Positions 34,990 to 42,236 of a stretch of DNA of 64,000 nucleotides are shown piece after piece. The stretch covers positions 1,798,001 through 1,862,000 of the forward strand of contig OY759982.1 in assembly GCA_963662895.1 (NCBI GenBank), given 5' to 3'. The notes beneath the pieces were generated by a model, which was given only the letters and a program-made list of their open reading frames with translations, had not been told where the DNA came from and did no database searches. Position numbers and translations under genes: made by a program. This stretch comes from GWE2-42-39 sp963662895 (lineage in GTDB: Bacteria > Bacteroidota > Bacteroidia > Bacteroidales > Prolixibacteraceae). The number at the start of each line of letters is the position of its first letter. Positions within the stretch are counted from its first letter, which is position 1.

Positions 34990-35057
34990 CCGGTAACTCC
35001 ACAACTTTTTCATGTGATCCCTTATCAAAGCGGCTAAACTAAAAGCGATATAACAAG

Positions 35058-35082
35058 AAAGCCCGGCAACTTGCCGGGCTTT
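35058..35082. terminator. Bidirectional terminator, cassette B
   Basis: AAAGCCCGGCAA (35058-35069) pairs with TTGCCGGGCTTT (35071-35082). It sits between the stop of XRE remnant B (plus) and immunity gene B (minus), the same position as in cassettes A and C. Confidence 0.85.
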
Positions 35083-35094
35083 CCACATGAAATC

Positions 35095-35739
35095 TTATTC
35101 TTTTACAGTATTTATTCGTATCGAGTCTTTATTTATCAACTCAAAATTTCCATTTCTTCGAATGATATAATCCTGAGTTATTGAATCTATTTGAGAAGAT
35201 AAGATTATTCCTTCATTTATGTCCTTCTTTTCATTCCTAAATATGCTTCTAGTCGAAATCGTTGTGTCATTCAACACTTGAAAATATTTAGTAATAAACA
35301 ATGCTGTTTCATAATTCTCACCTTGGTCTATCACATCAAAAAAATCACATTCTTTTAAGCAGATACTATCTAACGTTTTTGTTAAACAATCCACTGTAAT
35401 CATGTAAAACTTTTCATTTGAAACATCTTCTGTAAGAACAAAAAGCAAAAAAACATCGTTATAAACTTTTTTTACAGAATATAGATAAGCAATACTATTT
35501 GTATCATCTTCCCTCAAATTAAAAAGCATTTTCTTTTGACTTTCTGATAGCTTCATTCTTCTTTTAGTATCTGTCTGATTTATTTGACTAAAAGAAGATA
35601 AATTGTGCATTGATGAATCCGTCAGATTTAGCACCATACAGTTTTTACTTTTACTCCCATCTACTTTAATTTCCTTTTTTACGGAAGCATTATGACATGA
35701 TGCAAAAACTAATATTATAAAAATGACTATATATCTCAT
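35095..35739 (-). CDS. Candidate immunity lipoprotein B
   Basis: 214 residues. Clear lipoprotein signal (MRYIVIFIILVFASCHNASV). The rest is mixed alpha/beta with no recognised family; a 6-bladed propeller-like tone (SIAYLYSVKKVYNDVFLLFV, FYMITVDCLTKTLDSICLKE) is seen in some Bacteroidetes lipoproteins but is not diagnostic. It starts 5 bases after Rhs tip B, an NlpC/P60-like cell-wall hydrolase, so a periplasm-facing inhibitor makes sense. Confidence 0.65.
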   Translation of the reverse strand: MRYIVIFIILVFASCHNASVKKEIKVDGSKSKNCMVLNLTDSSMHNLSSFSQINQTDTKRRMKLSESQKKMLFNLREDDTNSIAYLYSVKKVYNDVFLLFVLTEDVSNEKFYMITVDCLTKTLDSICLKECDFFDVIDQGENYETALFITKYFQVLNDTTISTRSIFRNEKKDINEGIILSSQIDSITQDYIIRRNGNFELINKDSIRINTVKE

Positions 35740-35744
35740 ATTTT

Positions 35745-36818
35745 CTAATTAACGCCTACGCTAGTGATTGGAGAAAGGTAACTACTTCCTGGAGCAGAAA
35801 TAGTTACTGATTTCAACGTTCCTGCATTATATACATCTGGTCTTTTGTCCCATTTATATATTCCAGTTACTCTATTATCCCAATATCCTTTTCCTCCAAG
35901 AGTAATGTTTGTATATCTAGGGCCTGACTTCCCCGTTGAAGGTCTACCCCCTGAATCAGCAATTTTATAACCAGTGGTCTCACCTTTGTCATTCCTCTTT
36001 ATTTCTACAATTATTCCAATGTGCCCCAAAGGTTTATCCTCCCCTGATGCACTATTGTCCAATGTTATTGCATTACCAGTTTCTGCATCATTTTTATTTT
36101 CAACTTTATCCGAAGATTCAACTATTCGACTAACTCCATTTCCTTTCTTGCCTGCATAAGGGTCAGGCTCTTCTGCTTTTATAATGCAACTTGATACCAT
36201 TCCTGAACAATCTGTCTTTTCTCCAGGAGCACCTCTACCTGTTGCCCATGAATTACCAGGGTTATCTTTTACATATTTATTTGCCAATTCCACAGCTTGA
36301 GCCCTTTGCATTGAATCTAACCCCATAAAATCAATGTATTTTATAGGATTATTAGCAGCATAAACAAAACCAGATTGTGAATGATTCTTTTCTGTAAGAG
36401 GGTCTATCGTTGTAAATCGTGCCAAAACAGGGTCATAAAACCTGGCCCCGTAATCGTACCAATCCAGCCCTCCTTCATCCTGCAACTCTTTGCCGTTGTA
36501 CAGAAACTTTGTCGGAGTACCTACCGTAGCATACCAGTTTGCCATCTCCATTCCAAACGGGTAATAGTCTTTATATTGTAGCGGCACTGCCCGTATGGTA
36601 TCTACCTTAAACGATACCCGTGTATTACCCAGGTGATCTTTCAGGTCGTACTCGTACTGCCAGCCGCCATTGTTTACTACCCGCCCTTCACCGGTTAATA
36701 TTACTTCTTGCTCATTAACAGTTAGAACGCTTCCCTGGTAATAACTATCGATTCCTCCATAGCTCTTTTTCACCTTATTACCCAAGGCATCGTAAAGATA
36801 AGCAATCGATCCGACCAA
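35745..36818 (-). CDS. Displaced Rhs C-terminal cassette B: core fragment plus NlpC/P60-like tip
   Basis: 357 codons opening at TTG. Core block as in cassette A (~130 codons), then RFTTIDPLTEKNHSQ, YVYAANNP-like core end (NPIKYIDFMGLD) and a ~185-residue tip. The tip reads VELANKYVKDNPGNSWATGR, EKTDCSGMVSSCI and later LGHIGIIVEI and IADSGGR. The Cys in DCSG and the His in GHIGI are the catalytic pair of NlpC/P60 peptidoglycan endopeptidases. No start codon with a leader is visible, and a terminator lies upstream, so this also looks like a silent cassette. Confidence 0.78.
   Translation of the reverse strand: MVGSIAYLYDALGNKVKKSYGGIDSYYQGSVLTVNEQEVILTGEGRVVNNGGWQYEYDLKDHLGNTRVSFKVDTIRAVPLQYKDYYPFGMEMANWYATVGTPTKFLYNGKELQDEGGLDWYDYGARFYDPVLARFTTIDPLTEKNHSQSGFVYAANNPIKYIDFMGLDSMQRAQAVELANKYVKDNPGNSWATGRGAPGEKTDCSGMVSSCIIKAEEPDPYAGKKGNGVSRIVESSDKVENKNDAETGNAITLDNSASGEDKPLGHIGIIVEIKRNDKGETTGYKIADSGGRPSTGKSGPRYTNITLGGKGYWDNRVTGIYKWDKRPDVYNAGTLKSVTISAPGSSYLSPITSVGVN
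36436..36815 (-). repeat. Conserved Rhs core block, copy B (~380 bp)
   Basis: Near-identical to copies A, C and the full-length gene. At its 5' end (high coordinates) it carries the variants of the full-length gene (AGCAATCGATCC and CACCTTATTACCC on the plus strand), but at its tip end those of copy A, so it is a mosaic. Ends are approximate. Confidence 0.88.
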
Positions 36819-36892
36819 ACAATTCAGTAAAAGTACAAAACCCGGTGCAATGGCCGGGCTTGTTTATTCTTCTATTGTTTCATTACAAATAT

Positions 36893-36950
36893 CTGAGGAT
36901 TACAAATCCTCCACGAATAAGATCGGGATTACAAATCCCGACCAGCAGGG
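36893..36950. repeat. Two-hairpin repeat, copy C
   Basis: Same two hairpins and CAGCAGGGG end as copies A and B. It joins the sequence upstream of Rhs cassette B to XRE remnant C. Confidence 0.9.
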
Positions 36951-37103
36951 GAAACCGACGAGGAAAATATTCTGAAAGACCCCGAGATGCTTAAACGTCT
37001 TAACGAGATTGAAAAAATGGAAGAGGTCGACAAAGGGCATATCCTTTCAGTGATTGACGGGTTTATTAAGTCCATTAAGATTAAAAATATTGCTGCCCTA
37101 TAA
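36951..37103 (+). pseudogene. XRE-family regulator remnant C (C-terminal part)
   Basis: Fifty open codons with no start, running from the hairpin repeat to TAA at 37101-37103. It reads ETDEENILKDPEMLKRLNEI, EKMEEVDKGHILSVIDGFIK, SIKIKNIAAL. The layout of a linker followed by two helices matches the C-terminal half of the intact XRE protein (VIKKIQEIQKLPQEDKNHLF). The HTH domain is missing. Confidence 0.65.
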
Positions 37104-37139
37104 AGCAAGAAAGCCCGGCAACGCCGGGCTTTCTTGCTT
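37103..37139. terminator. Bidirectional terminator, cassette C
   Basis: A perfect 17-bp stem (37103-37119 with 37123-37139) and a three-base loop AAC, GC-rich at the tip and A/T-rich at the base. It separates XRE remnant C from immunity gene C. Confidence 0.9.
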
Positions 37140-37584
37140 ATTTTTGAACTATACTTTCAAGGGCTTTTTCAAATTTCTCCTTTTGGTCTTTTGTGACATT
37201 TGCGTAACCTATACTACCACCAGTTTTTATTTTTATATCCTTCCAATACAAACTATCTTCACTAAAACCATTTAAAGTTAATGTATCATATAAAAATTGT
37301 CTGTCTCCAGATTTTCCTGTTGCCCTAATTTTTTCATAATTGATAAGAGGAGATTCACTTGCTGTAATATATATAACAGAAGAGTCTGGATACCAAAATT
37401 GCTTTTCTAATTCGTTTCCCCGTTCTAAAACTTTCTCGTTATACCCTTGGGGGATTTTCATGTTAATTTTGATAGGTGTATTACCAATGATAGTTCGATA
37501 CTTAATATGTGTCGTCTTTTGTTGCATACTACAACCTAAAAACAATATTAATATCAACCATACTACATATTTTGTATTCATCAT
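37138..37584 (-). CDS. Candidate immunity lipoprotein C
   Basis: 148 residues with lipobox LFLGCSMQQ. The mature protein is small and beta-rich (IKYRTIIGNTPIKINMKIPQ, FWYPDSSVIYITASESP). No family recognised. Its ATG overlaps the TGA of Rhs tip C by ATGA, so the pair is translationally coupled. Surface or periplasmic location suggests tip C acts outside the cytoplasm. Confidence 0.68.
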   Translation of the reverse strand: MMNTKYVVWLILILFLGCSMQQKTTHIKYRTIIGNTPIKINMKIPQGYNEKVLERGNELEKQFWYPDSSVIYITASESPLINYEKIRATGKSGDRQFLYDTLTLNGFSEDSLYWKDIKIKTGGSIGYANVTKDQKEKFEKALESIVQK

Positions 37585-38795
37585 TTCACGTAGGCTTTTT
37601 TAGGTATTAATGGATAAAGTGGTAAATAAGGAGTGTTTATTGGCGTAATCATTCTTGAACCATAACCTCCCAGAACAGAACCTGTTGAACTATCGACACT
37701 TTTAATATAGTGCGTTCTTAACGGCATGCCAAGTTGGCTTCGAACAAGGTTCTCTTGATATACTGCTCCCCATTCTTCTCGTTCAACTCCAGAATACATT
37801 CTCCCATCTAACATGCCTTGATTTGCTTGTTGACCATGGAACATTTCATGAGCAAGGTCTGTAATACCATTCCTGGCAGTACCTCCAACAACTGGTAACA
37901 CTGTGCCTGATGGATTCCAATTAATTGTACCACCAGAACCACCTGCAAGACTAATACCTGCAGATTGTAATGCAGCATAGGATTGTGCCTGTGCGGGGTC
38001 TGTCATCAATTGGGTTGCATGTCCAGCTACTCCATTATCAGCAACAAATCCACTTGAAGCTGCTTTTACAATTGTAAAGTTATTGTCTGATGATTGCAGC
38101 TCAGACACCATCGAGCCACCTTCTGCAGTACCACTTATAGTGCCAAGCGCATTAACTGTTGTCTTCAAAAATCCCTTCATCTCACCTTTCTTATTCAAGC
38201 CCTTTCCCGAATAAGCAGTACCATCTGAATTATAGATATTTCCATTCTCATAGAGAATCCTTTCATTTCTGTAATTTATCCAAAGACTATCATCATTAAC
38301 ATCAATATATAGAGCAGGATTATTAGCGGCATATTGATAAGGGGTCATACTTATGTACTTCTCTGCAAAAGCATCTTGCGTGTGGAATCGGCCGAGCGCT
38401 GGGTCATACATCCGAGCTCCGTAATCGTACCAGTCCAAACCGCCTTCGTCCTGCAACTCTTTGCCGTTGTACAGAAACTTTGTCGGAGTACCTACCGTAG
38501 CATACCAGTTTGCCATCTCCATTCCAAACGGATAATAGTCTTTATATTGTAGCGGCACTGCCCGTATGGTATCTACCTTAAACGATACCCGTGTATTACC
38601 CAGGTGATCTTTCAGATCGTACTCGTACTGCCAGCCGCCATCGTTTACAACCCGCCCTTCACCGGTTAATATTACTTCTTGTTCATTAACAGTTAGAACG
38701 CTTCCCTGGTAATAACTATCGATTCCTCCATAGCTCTTCTTTAACTTATTGCCCAAGGCATCGTAAAGATACAAAATTGAGCCGACCAAACACAT
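37581..38795 (-). CDS. Displaced Rhs C-terminal cassette C: core fragment plus HExxH metallopeptidase-like tip
   Basis: 404 codons. Unlike cassettes A and B it has an ATG (MCLVGSILYLYDALG), so it may be expressed. After the shared core come RFHTQDAFAEKYISM, NPALYIDVND and a ~250-residue tip. The tip contains DLAHEMFHGQQANQG: an HEMFH zinc site, followed ~22 residues later by EREEWGAVYQENLVR, which could supply the third ligand. This resembles the M91 (NleD-like) metallopeptidase toxins known from Rhs tips. No other homology seen. Confidence 0.75.
   Translation of the reverse strand: MCLVGSILYLYDALGNKLKKSYGGIDSYYQGSVLTVNEQEVILTGEGRVVNDGGWQYEYDLKDHLGNTRVSFKVDTIRAVPLQYKDYYPFGMEMANWYATVGTPTKFLYNGKELQDEGGLDWYDYGARMYDPALGRFHTQDAFAEKYISMTPYQYAANNPALYIDVNDDSLWINYRNERILYENGNIYNSDGTAYSGKGLNKKGEMKGFLKTTVNALGTISGTAEGGSMVSELQSSDNNFTIVKAASSGFVADNGVAGHATQLMTDPAQAQSYAALQSAGISLAGGSGGTINWNPSGTVLPVVGGTARNGITDLAHEMFHGQQANQGMLDGRMYSGVEREEWGAVYQENLVRSQLGMPLRTHYIKSVDSSTGSVLGGYGSRMITPINTPYLPLYPLIPKKAYVK
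38407..38787 (-). repeat. Conserved Rhs core block, copy C (~380 bp)
   Basis: The most divergent of the four copies at its 5' end (TACAAAATTGAGCC and CTTCTTTAACTTATTGCCC on the plus strand) but matching the full-length gene at its tip end (CCGCCTTCGTCC). Ends are approximate. Confidence 0.85.
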
Positions 38796-38851
38796 TCAAG
38801 TAAAAAAACAAAACCCGACAAATTGCCGGGTTTGTTTATACTTGTTTTATT

Positions 38852-39190
38852 TTAGTCTTCGTTGTAACAGGACAAACACAATCTGATCCCATTTTCACCC
38901 ATTTTTTTTAGTATTTCAGGCTCGAACTCTAAATTGCACTGACCTTTATATTCATAAATTAACCAGATGGATATATCATCTTGTTTTACGCCTATTTGAT
39001 TCAATTCGCTATATCTATCCTTCAGTAGATTTAGGAATTCAGCGATTACATCCCTATTTCCCTCGTTATTTAAGTTGACTTCAAGCTGCCATCCTAGCTT
39101 GTAATCTACAATACCCACACCTAATATCTTTGAAATTTCATCATATTTATCCTCGCTTGAATCAATTCTCAAACTATAAAAATAACTCAT
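38852..39190 (-). CDS. Candidate cytoplasmic immunity protein D
   Basis: 112 residues with no signal peptide or lipobox; it begins MSYFYSLRIDSSEDKYDEIS. Acidic, with alternating strands and helices (YKLGWQLEVNLNNEG, IAEFLNLLKDRYSELN). This is a small DUF4279-like fold in appearance, but that is a weak impression. It lies 18 bases after Rhs tip D. Lack of a signal suggests the target acts in the cytoplasm. A GC-rich hairpin (38811-38833) follows. Confidence 0.62.
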   Translation of the reverse strand: MSYFYSLRIDSSEDKYDEISKILGVGIVDYKLGWQLEVNLNNEGNRDVIAEFLNLLKDRYSELNQIGVKQDDISIWLIYEYKGQCNLEFEPEILKKMGENGIRLCLSCYNED

Positions 39191-39208
39191 ATTATCTAAT
39201 TTATATGT

Positions 39209-40042
39209 TTAAAAGAAATCTCCAAAATCCAATCCAGTTTCAAATATCTTGCCTCTATAAGTGCCATTACCTTTTAAGATAATTTTACCGTTTCTTATAA
39301 TAATATCGGGATTACGACCAACTACTTTTGAGTAGTTTCCAGCATTCTTTAATATCATTGGTTTTATTGCTCTGTGAAACTCTCTAGCATTAACCTTCAT
39401 TCCTCCAAGGAATAAATAGCTAGCTGCCATAAGAGTCGTGCTGGTAGGACTTTGTGGATTACCAAACCTATCTGTGCCATATAAATAGCTGGTACCAGCA
39501 TCCCACGTGAGAGTAATTGGGTTGAATTGATTTAATTGATCTGTAAGGAAATATGCTTGATCCGAGAAACTTCCTGAATAATCGCCTCCATAATATCTTA
39601 AACCGAGTTGAAGTTGTTGAGCTCGTGTTAAGCTGCCGCTGTATGCTTTCGCTGTGGCCTCTCCAATTGTATTTGCAAATGCCCCACCTTCTCCATCATT
39701 CTTCTGAGACGCATCTTCTAAAGCAGTATAGAGATTATCCATACTACTTTCGCCACTTTTTATATGAGTCAGAGCCGAATAATATGTGTAAATATCATCA
39801 CCTGTAACGACATAGCTACTGTCGGTTTTTGTTACTTTCATTCCATCAGGATCAATGAAAAGAATAGGATTATTGACTGCATAATTATACGGAGAGAAAT
39901 CTAAATAGCCCTCCGCCAATGGATCAGGCACATGCCACCTTCCCAACTCCGGGTCATAAAACCTGGCCCCGTAATCGTACCAGTTTACGCAACTTTTTAG
40001 CGTTTCCCCCGGCACCCTGCCTGCTCCAAAACAAGTGTTCAA
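39209..40042 (-). CDS. Displaced Rhs C-terminal cassette D: core end plus unknown tip (5' end foreign)
   Basis: Up to 277 codons. Rhs similarity starts only at WYDYGARFYDPELGRWHVPD (from about 39985); the preceding ~20 codons (GAGRVPGETLKS) do not look like Rhs and mark a junction. The core end (SPYNYAVNNPILFIDPDGMK) differs from the other cassettes, so it comes from another Rhs lineage. The ~210-residue tip ends ILKNAGNYSKVVGRNPDI, IIRNGKIILKGNGTYRGK, FETGLDFGDFF. Such short C-terminal domains after a linker are typical of nuclease-type tips, but I cannot name the family. No 0.38-kb core block is present. Confidence 0.65.
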   Translation of the reverse strand: MNTCFGAGRVPGETLKSCVNWYDYGARFYDPELGRWHVPDPLAEGYLDFSPYNYAVNNPILFIDPDGMKVTKTDSSYVVTGDDIYTYYSALTHIKSGESSMDNLYTALEDASQKNDGEGGAFANTIGEATAKAYSGSLTRAQQLQLGLRYYGGDYSGSFSDQAYFLTDQLNQFNPITLTWDAGTSYLYGTDRFGNPQSPTSTTLMAASYLFLGGMKVNAREFHRAIKPMILKNAGNYSKVVGRNPDIIIRNGKIILKGNGTYRGKIFETGLDFGDFF

Positions 40043-40265
40043 AGAACGTTCATTACCCTCAAAAGTAGCATCTTTTTTCTTTTAATTGAACCTTTTAGTT
40101 GATGTTTTTACTCCTTATTCATGCTTTATCCATACTGTATCTATACTTTATCCTTACTTAAAGGGTACTTCATTATTGCTTTCAGTTAAAAAAAAACATA
40201 CACATTGATTTTTGTTTGTTAGAAGGTTCCTCTTTGATTTCTTTCATTAGCAATCTGTTATATAC
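40043..40265. other. AT-rich spacer between Rhs cassette D and the GC-rich segment
   Basis: No gene seen. The sequence around 39990-40040 (plus strand AACTTTTTAGCGTTTCCCCC) marks the break where Rhs similarity stops; a similar string GCGCTAAACTTGCC occurs in inverted sense at 40668-40681, so the segment between may be one inserted piece. That is only a suggestion. A weak promoter-like pair (TTTG at 40233, TATACTTA at 40260) faces the GC-rich segment. Confidence 0.35.
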
Positions 40266-40622
40266 TTAGGATTGCGTGTGGAAAAACAGCCCTGAGCCGT
40301 GCACAGGGGCGAAGGGTGCAATGAGAGAGGAACGAACGGATTGGAACCGTAGCGAAGGGAACGTAGTGCGAGCCGTCTGCGAGTATGACCGAGGCCTGAC
40401 GGCGGAAGCTGACGAAGAATGAGGAAGCAAAGCCGAACCGAGGGAGTTAGCAGGCGAGCCTAACACAGCAGCAAAGGGATTTTTTAGCTTTGCCACGAAG
40501 GCACGACTGGCAAGGCTAAAAAAGACCGGGAGCTGCAGTGAGGAAGAGCAAGGAGCGCAAGTTTTGTGACAGCCTGCGTAGCGTAAGCGGAGCACCCGAA
40601 GGGCGGACGGCTTTTGTTTTTT
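40266..40622 (+). ncRNA. GC-rich, hairpin-dense segment; candidate structured RNA or mobile-element functional site
   Basis: About 350 bases, markedly GC-rich and purine-rich on the plus strand, set in AT-rich DNA. The strongest structure is a 16-bp stem with one G-U pair (40480-40495 with 40508-40523) and a 12-base loop. Others include GCCGTC/GACGGC (around 40371-40403), GCCCTG/CAGGGGC (40288-40309) and GTTAG/CTAAC (40446-40464). It ends in GGACGGC followed by TTTTGTTTTTT, like an intrinsic terminator. An open minus frame across it (109 codons, rich in Ser/Ala) looks spurious. It could instead be an oriT-like or repeat segment of the element that brought the TOPRIM gene; the strand is uncertain. 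Confidence 0.42.
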
Positions 40623-40669
40623 CCTTAAAAATCAATTATCTCTAAAAATAAATGCCGGACGGGATGGCG

Positions 40670-41617
40670 CTAAACTTGCCGACGAGGGATGACGAACACC
40701 GCTATCAGGTGGGTCAGTATTTCCGGAGAATGCCCTTGTATCAGGCTGTTGATGTCTTCGCCTTCCGGTGTTTCTACTGCGGTTATTTTTAAAGTTGGTT
40801 TAAGCTGCTGGAGTTTTTCAGATATTTTATTTACTGCTTCTTTTCCTGCTTTGTCGCCATCTAAAAAGAAAATGGTTTCTTCAAGTTCCGGAAGTGCTTT
40901 TATTGATTCTTCTATTTCTGTAGTAAAACCATTTGTTCCGAACAGGGAGAGGATTGTATAGTTTTCGGCTATCTCTGTTTGCTGTTCCAGTGTTGCTGCA
41001 TCTATCAGGCATTCACTTAATATTAGTTTGGTGGTTTTAAGGTTTGGGTATCCTGGATAAATTCCCTGGTGTTTGCCGTTTAAATAAAAGTGTTTTCCTT
41101 CTCCGTTCGGATTTATCGACCTTCCGTAAATATCAATGATTTGCCCTTTGTCGTTTTTGGTGAAGAACAGCACGCAGTTTCGGAACTTTGGCACTATGGT
41201 ATCTTGCCTCGATTCTTTAAGGATTCCAAGTTGTAAACCGCTTTCTTTTAGTTGTTTGTTCCAGCCTTTGCCAAAGTCAGTACCGATATATCCAACTTCC
41301 ATTTTATCGGGGTTTAAGCCCCGTTCCCTTAAATAACCCCGTGCTTTGGCTGTCCGTTTAAAACTTGCCCTGCTGTCCTGTGCAACTTTTCCAAGTACCG
41401 CAAGACGTGGCAATAGGTTTTTATCTTCTGTTTGCTCCATTTTTACAGGTTTAATATTGTGCAATGGGTTTGCTAATGATTTCGCTTTTAGTATGGCTTC
41501 GTGCTTGCTACAGTTTTCTTTTAACTGAATGAACTCTATTATATCGCCAGATTTACCACAGCTAAAGCAATTGAAAGTATTTGTGTTGGTATAGATTTTT
41601 AAACTGGGGTCTATCAT
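40670..41617 (-). pseudogene. TOPRIM/CHC2 primase-like protein of a mobile element, truncated
   Basis: Open for 315 codons. The N terminus starts inside the CHC2 zinc-finger domain: only the second Cys pair (NTFNCFSCGKSGDIIEFIQL) is present, and the codons before ATG (NVLSMIDPSLKIY) align with the usual FHDDKTPSLKIY stretch, so the first half of the finger is lost. The TOPRIM domain is complete (LILSECLIDAATLEQQ with the Glu; FFLDGDKAGKEAV with the DxD-like Asp pair). The end (LTHLIAVFVIPRRQV) appears cut. Such proteins are common in Bacteroidetes conjugative and mobilisable elements. Likely a remnant. Confidence 0.75.
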
Positions 41618-41873
41618 GGAAAGGACATTTTAATATGCTGTTTTTATTCGCACTTAAATTGTAGTGTTGTAGGACTGTTAAAATATTCAGGCTCGATTTT
41701 ATTTCCCGGATTTCCATTGGCAAAAATTTATTTAAAAAATATTTTCATCACCTATTGGTCACAAAGACATACAATTGTTTAATTTAAAACCAAACTTATG
41801 GAGTTGTTTTTTAACTATAGTTCGAGTATTTTTGTAAAACCCTAAACTATTAGAGATTTTTAAAATTATTGGC

Positions 41874-42209
41874 ATGGATTTAGGAAAAAGGATACTCGAA
41901 CTTCGTAAAGAAAAAAGCATTACCCGTGAGAAGCTGGGTAAGATTATTGGAACTTCCGGTGCTATTATTGGAAGGTACGAACGGAACGAAAGAACACCAT
42001 CTGTAGAGATTGCCCGTAAGATGGCGCAGGCTCTTGGTGTTTCGTTAGATTATTTGGTAGGCAATACCGAGTTTCTGCTCGATACTGATGTAATCAAAAA
42101 AATTCAGGAGATTCAAAAACTACCGCAGGAAGATAAAAACCATCTTTTCTACGTACTTGATAATATATTACAAAATGTAAGGGCTAAACAGGCTTTTGCT
42201 GGGCAATAA
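41874..42209 (+). CDS. XRE/Cro-family HTH transcriptional regulator (intact copy)
   Basis: 111 residues. HTH domain at ~1-65 (MDLGKRILELRKEKSITREK, IGTSGAIIGRYERNERTPSV, ALGVSLDYLVG) and a C-terminal helical pair (VIKKIQEIQKLPQEDKNHLF, YVLDNILQ). It is the only complete member of the set whose headless relatives sit at 31391, 33347 and 36951. It converges with the immunity gene of the full-length Rhs gene, separated by a terminator. Whether it regulates the locus or is only carried with it cannot be told from sequence. The 230 bases upstream hold no other gene. Confidence 0.88.
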   Translation: MDLGKRILELRKEKSITREKLGKIIGTSGAIIGRYERNERTPSVEIARKMAQALGVSLDYLVGNTEFLLDTDVIKKIQEIQKLPQEDKNHLFYVLDNILQNVRAKQAFAGQ

Positions 42210-42212
42210 AAA

Positions 42213-42230
42213 ACCCGGACGATGCCGGGT
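42213..42230. terminator. Bidirectional terminator between XRE and main immunity gene
   Basis: ACCCGG (42213-42218) pairs with CCGGGT (42225-42230), flanked by A- and T-rich runs. Same position as the terminators in cassettes A-C. Confidence 0.75.
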
Positions 42231-42236
42231 CTTTTA

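Larger units (their letters stand above)
33585..35020 (+). mobile_element. ISL3/ISAon1-like insertion sequence, complete, 1436 bp
   Basis: Terminal inverted repeats GGATCA-N4-AAAAAGTTGTGGA at 33585-33607 and their complement at 34998-35020. An 8-bp direct repeat CTTATCAA flanks the element (33577-33584 and 35021-35028). Eight-base duplications and ends beginning GG fit the ISL3 family. It carries two overlapping transposase frames and is inserted in XRE remnant B. Confidence 0.92.
33347..35053 (+). pseudogene. XRE-family regulator remnant B, headless and interrupted by an IS
   Basis: Segments 33347-33584 and 35029-35053 join in frame once the IS (33585-35020) and one copy of the 8-bp target repeat are removed. 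The product reads GKYERNEMKPSIETAKKLAD, then ALEVSLDY, RLEDIELLPNEDRNHIFYTL, DNLIKAAKLKAI and a stop. It aligns over its full length with the intact XRE protein at 41874-42209 but lacks the first ~25 residues, including the start of the HTH domain. The break is exactly at hairpin repeat B. Confidence 0.85.

Noticed and set aside
39990..40040. Integron attC-like site at the cassette D junction
   Set aside because: Core-like strings are present but no paired R'/R'' and L'/L'' boxes could be drawn, and no integrase gene is in the window.
40266..40595. 109-codon minus-strand ORF across the GC-rich segment
   Set aside because: Composition is low-complexity (Ser/Ala/Arg), without family features; the frame is best explained by the high GC content of a non-coding or structural segment.
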